Position numbers and translations under genes: made by a program. Below the pieces are notes generated by a model. The model had not been told where the DNA came from, did not search any database, and saw nothing but the letters and a program-made list of their open reading frames with translations. 64,000 nucleotides of DNA from SELP01 sp035969385 (GTDB lineage: Bacteria; Pseudomonadota; Alphaproteobacteria; Rhodobacterales; Rhodobacteraceae): contig NZ_JAYKKJ010000001.1 of NCBI RefSeq assembly GCF_035969385.1, forward strand, positions 434,001 through 498,000, read 5' to 3'. Below, piece after piece: positions 61,204-64,000 of this stretch (the stretch's first letter is position 1; each line of letters begins with the position of its first letter).

Positions 61204-61593
61204 CGGGAGATCCTTCAAACCCACTGAAGCTGATTTTGAAGCAGGTATTGGGGATAAAGCCATGATTTAAAACGGACAAAAGAAATCTTTCAAATCCTTC
61301 AATCTTTCAAGAGGACCCCTTATCCCTATGCGTGTACGCGCGCGTTTAAATATTAGGAGAGAGGTACCTATTGAAATATTGAATAATTGAAAGATTATAT
61401 ATTATACATACAGGACAACGACTTAGGGGCGGAAATCTTTCAAGAGCCCTCCCTGAATGTTTTGAAAGATCTGCCGGGCGACCTCGTCGCCCCGCGCCTG
61501 ACCTGACCAGACCACCCTTCGGGGCCTGGCGAGACCGCACCCTTCACCGGCCAGCCCTCTCGCCTCGCTCATCAAATCGAAGAGGAGGTCTAC
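61204..61593. repeat. AT-rich intergenic region with repeated TCTTTCAA motif
   Basis: 390 bases without a gene. The 8-base motif TCTTTCAA or its complement occurs at 61286, 61303, 61387 (reverse), 61436 and 61462 (reverse), with a one-mismatch copy TCCTTCAA at 61295. AATCTTTCAAGAG is found twice exactly (61301 and 61434). The stretch 61340-61410 is nearly all A and T in a GC-rich genome. This arrangement, next to a primase, is what a replication origin or a multi-site operator would look like. Confidence 0.6.
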
Positions 61594-62082
61594 ATGACCC
61601 AACCCACAGAAACCCCGCGCTGTATACTTGCGCTCGATCTCGGCACCACCACCGGCTGGGCCCTGCGCGGCTTTGATGGCCTGATCACCAGCGGCACGGC
61701 CAGCTTTAAACCCGGGCGCTACGACGGCGGTGGCATGCGTTATCTGCGCTTCACCAACTGGCTATCGGAACTCGATCGGCTGTCTGGACCGATTGCAACG
61801 ATCTGGTTCGAGGAAGTCCGTCGTCATGCCGGTACTGACGCCGCCCATGTCTATGGAGGCCTGATGGCGTCACTGACAAGCTGGGGCGAGCTAAGGGGCA
61901 TTCCGTATGAGGGCGTGCCCGTCGGCACCATCAAGCATCACGCCACCGGCAAGGGCAACGCCAACAAGGACGCCATGATCGCCGCCGCACGGACGCGTGG
62001 GTTCAGCCCCGCTGATGACAATGAGGCGGACGCTATCGCCATCCTGCATTGGGCCATCGAGACCCGGGGAGGTGTGGCATGA
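61594..62082 (+). CDS. RuvC-like resolvase (phage type)
   Basis: A 162-residue RNase H-fold protein. LALDLGTTTGWAL has the first acidic residue (Asp15), IWFEEVRRHAG a second one and DNEADAIAILHW the C-terminal pair, as in RuvC-type Holliday junction resolvases of phages. GGAGG lies seven bases before the ATG. It would resolve recombination intermediates of the element. Confidence 0.8.
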   Translation: MTQPTETPRCILALDLGTTTGWALRGFDGLITSGTASFKPGRYDGGGMRYLRFTNWLSELDRLSGPIATIWFEEVRRHAGTDAAHVYGGLMASLTSWGELRGIPYEGVPVGTIKHHATGKGNANKDAMIAAARTRGFSPADDNEADAIAILHWAIETRGGVA

Positions 62083-62276
62083 GGTTTACACCCAGAGGCT
62101 ATGGCGGACACCGCCGTGATCCCGATCAGGTCAAACGGGACGGTTGGCACGAACAGGGTGTGCTGGCTGTCAGCGTCGACGATCAACGCCTGACCTGGCC
62201 GGAACGTGAATTGGTCGAGCAATTGGGCACAAAACTCTACGGGCCACGCCCCGTTGGGGAGGTGCGCCATGGGTGA
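62079..62276 (+). CDS. small phage protein, unknown
   Basis: A 65-residue protein (MRFTPRGYGGHRRDPDQVKRD at the start). GGGGAGG is seven bases ahead of the ATG, and the gene overlaps both neighbours by a few bases, so it is a real part of the operon. No family recognised. Confidence 0.6.
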   Translation: MRFTPRGYGGHRRDPDQVKRDGWHEQGVLAVSVDDQRLTWPERELVEQLGTKLYGPRPVGEVRHG

Positions 62277-62649
62277 GAAAAAGACCTGGACCGCCGACGA
62301 AGTCGCGGATCATTTCGAAGAAGCGTTCCGCACGCTGCGCAAGCTGCCATCGGTCAAGGCAAAGGGGTACTTCAATGCTTGGCCCGACATCGCGCGGACC
62401 AGCCGTGAGATCGCTGCGATGGAGCCGCAGCCTATGCGAGTCTGGCCGTCGGCGGCGTCGATCACACGGCTTGAGCAGACCTTCGATTGGGTGCTTTGGA
62501 TTGATGAGGCCGAGCGCAAGCTGATCTGGTCTCGGGCGGCGCGTGTGCCTTGGAAGCAGATCAGCGGTGAACTTGGCGTTGACCGCACGACGGCATGGCG
62601 CAAGCACAAGCTCGCACTGACCAAGATCGCGTCGCGCCTGAATGTCTGA
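62269..62649 (+). CDS. DUF6362 family protein
   Basis: A 126-residue DNA-binding-like protein. WTADEVADHFEEAFRTLRKLP opens it, PSAASITRLEQTFDWVLWIDEAERKLIWSRA is central, and an HTH-type end VPWKQISGELGVDRTTAWRKHKLAL follows. This matches DUF6362 proteins of alphaproteobacterial prophages. GGGGAGG precedes the ATG. Could be a regulator of late genes or a small terminase-like protein; not proven. Confidence 0.7.
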   Translation: MGEKKTWTADEVADHFEEAFRTLRKLPSVKAKGYFNAWPDIARTSREIAAMEPQPMRVWPSAASITRLEQTFDWVLWIDEAERKLIWSRAARVPWKQISGELGVDRTTAWRKHKLALTKIASRLNV

Positions 62650-62721
62650 ACGACTCCAATATGTTGCAACACTTTTGTGTTCGACACATGCAACAGTTTC
62701 GTGCTATCCGTAGGGCATAAT

Positions 62722-62758
62722 GGGGAGAGTGCGTTGGAAGACGGCTCTCCCCGTTTTT
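62722..62758 (+). terminator. terminator ending the replication operon
   Basis: GGGGAGAG and CTCTCCCC pair (62722-62729 with 62745-62752), with a 15-base loop, followed by G and five T. It begins 72 bases after the DUF6362 stop. Confidence 0.85.
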
Positions 62759-63244
62759 GTTGGTGGTTACTCCGCTGGCTCCTGGCGTCCAACCAGGGTT
62801 CCAGCTGGCATCCAGCGCACTAACCCTCTGAATTCGCGGGTCCTTCCTGGCCCCAAACGTATACGGGGGGGCAAGGCGCGCAATATCGCTAGCGACAGGG
62901 CCCGTTTTTTGGGAAGCCACCCCAGCGGGTATCCACCTGTGATCTGACAAAAACCACAATTAAACAAACCCTTGGAGCTGGATGCCTTGGTCGCCGCTGG
63001 ACCCTTCGTGGAGTCCAAGCTTATTGCTGGTGTCCGGAGTCCAAGTTTGACTGCCCAGTTCGACGACACCTCCTCCCAGCAGCGCCGTCGAACCCGCTCA
63101 TCATCGAGCGTAATGACGTCGACTGGAGCATTTTGCACAGCCGCATCCCCCTCCCATCGCGATGACCCGAGGATAAAGCGCGATCGTGCCAACTACCACG
63201 GCTGGCTGCCAAACCAAAATGCTCAATAGATAGGCCCGAAAAAA
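62759..63244. other. no convincing gene (486 bases)
   Basis: Two short plus-strand frames (62720-62947 and 62972-63229) lie in the same phase, separated by one stop codon, and might be the remains of a gene, but no family is recognised. GGAGTCCAAG occurs twice, 26 bases apart (63010 and 63036). A promoter for the methyltransferase gene is expected near the end but not clearly seen. Confidence 0.4.
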
Positions 63245-64000
63245 ATGACCCTGAGCTTTGCCCCCGACGCAATCGAGACTTGGTCGCTTGCCAAGCTCCA
63301 GCCTTATGCGAAGAACGCAAAGATGCACGGCGCGGATCAGGTCGCAAAGATCGCGGCCAGCATGGCCGAGTTTGGCTGGACCGTTCCTTGCCTTGTCGCG
63401 GACGACGGAGAATTGATCGCAGGCCACGGACGTGTGCTTGCAGCCACACAGCTGGGGCTGCTTGAGGCCCCCGTGATCGTGCTGGGACATCTGACCGAAG
63501 CACAGCGTCGGGCCTACCGGATTGCGGACAACAAACTGACGGAACTAGGGTCCTGGGATGAAGCGTTGCTATTGGCTGAGTTGAATGACCTGCTGGCCGA
63601 GGACTATGACCTGTCGCTCATCGGATTCGACGATGCCGAGCTTGAGGTGTTGCTGGCCGGTGAGGTCGACCCTGAAACAGCCTCTCGCGAGGGCGAGGAC
63701 GATGTTCCCGAGGCCCCCGAGACCCCAATCAGCCGTCCGGGCGATCTTTGGGTGCTCGGCAAACATCGGCTGCTCTGCGGTGACGCGACCGTGGCCACCG
63801 ATGTCGATCGTCTGCTCGGTGGTGTGAAACCGCAGCTGATGGTGACCGATCCGCCTTACGGCGTCGAATACGATCCCGGCTGGCGTAACAAGGCAGGAGC
63901 CGCCGCAACAAAACGTACCGGCACGGTACTAAATGATGACCGGGCTGATTGGCGTGAGGCCTGGGTGCTCTTCCCTGGCGATGTGGCCTATGTCTGGCAT
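63245..64000 (+). CDS. ParB-domain DNA methyltransferase, 5' part (cut by window end)
   Basis: The frame is open for all 252 codons to the window end. Residues 10-105 are a ParB/Srx-type domain (LQPYAKNAKMHGADQVAKIAASMAEFGW, ELIAGHGRVLAATQLG, RRAYRIADNKLTELG). Residues 160-252 start an amino-methyltransferase: PGDLWVLGKHRLLCGDAT and the catalytic motif TDPPYGVEY (DPPY at 202-205), of the N4-cytosine/N6-adenine class. Such fusions are common before terminase genes in alphaproteobacterial prophages. It may protect element DNA or alter host methylation. Confidence 0.85.
   Translation, partial: MTLSFAPDAIETWSLAKLQPYAKNAKMHGADQVAKIAASMAEFGWTVPCLVADDGELIAGHGRVLAATQLGLLEAPVIVLGHLTEAQRRAYRIADNKLTELGSWDEALLLAELNDLLAEDYDLSLIGFDDAELEVLLAGEVDPETASREGEDDVPEAPETPISRPGDLWVLGKHRLLCGDATVATDVDRLLGGVKPQLMVTDPPYGVEYDPGWRNKAGAAATKRTGTVLNDDRADWREAWVLFPGDVAYVWH

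Noticed and set aside
61286..61469. CRISPR array
   Set aside because: The repeats are only 8 to 13 bases, in both directions and unevenly spaced, with no cas1/cas2 nearby; the Cas4-like protein belongs to a phage module.
61346..61540. 64-codon minus-strand frame in the AT-rich region
   Set aside because: Half of it lies in near-pure AT sequence and it has no start signal; the repeat structure explains the region better.

Overview
The window looks like a chromosome segment of an alphaproteobacterium of the Rhodobacterales (Roseobacter/Paracoccaceae type). The evidence is the high GC content, the hisS-hisZ-hisG cluster with a short-form HisG, a DUF1489 gene, a hisC-tyrC pair, a class II (B12-type) ribonucleotide reductase, two Hint-domain proteins, and an XdhABC plus BMP-type ABC transporter operon. 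No species can be named from the sequence alone.

Positions 1-44025 are mostly core genome. From left to right: the end of a WYL-domain regulator; an iron/spermidine-type ABC ATPase; an atypical SDR enzyme; a Hint protein; release factor 3; tRNA-Ile2(CAT) and tRNA-Ala(CGC); a group of small stress-type proteins; a HEPN-like gene attached to uvrB; panC-panB; a dimethylglycine/sarcosine dehydrogenase-like enzyme and a second FAD oxidoreductase; a small membrane-protein/XRE/DUF2306 group; a seven-gene purine operon (xdhA-xdhB-xdhC, ABC ATPase, two permeases, BMP binding protein); dnaE; slyX; hisS-hisZ-hisG; nrdJ; an LpxR-like outer-membrane protein; a second Hint protein; rpsD; hisC-tyrC; ychF; and tRNA-Ser(GCT).

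Positions 44026-64000 are accessory DNA. They begin with two unrecognised envelope or secreted proteins separated by the remains of an IS3-family transposase. A tightly overlapping serine-recombinase cassette follows (small protein, DUF2924, recombinase, ParB-like HTH protein). Next is a self-contained switch: an XRE repressor and an ImmA/IrrE metallopeptidase, transcribed away from a two-gene operon of unknown function, with two palindromic operators between them. The last 10 kb is a phage-type DNA replication and recombination operon: excisionase-like HTH, Sak4-like ATPase, DUF669 protein, Cas4-like PD-(D/E)XK nuclease, SF2 helicase, DUF6511 protein, primase-polymerase, an AT-rich repeat region that may be an origin, RuvC-like resolvase, DUF6362 protein and a ParB-methyltransferase fusion cut by the window end. 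No capsid, tail or terminase gene is visible, so the element is either a prophage whose structural genes lie beyond position 64000 or a phage-derived integrative element.

For novelty, the best candidates are the XRE/ImmA-controlled two-gene operon (49898-53490) and the AT-rich repeat region next to the primase (61204-61593). Much of the rest is well-known housekeeping. All calls are from reading the sequence; no database search was possible.
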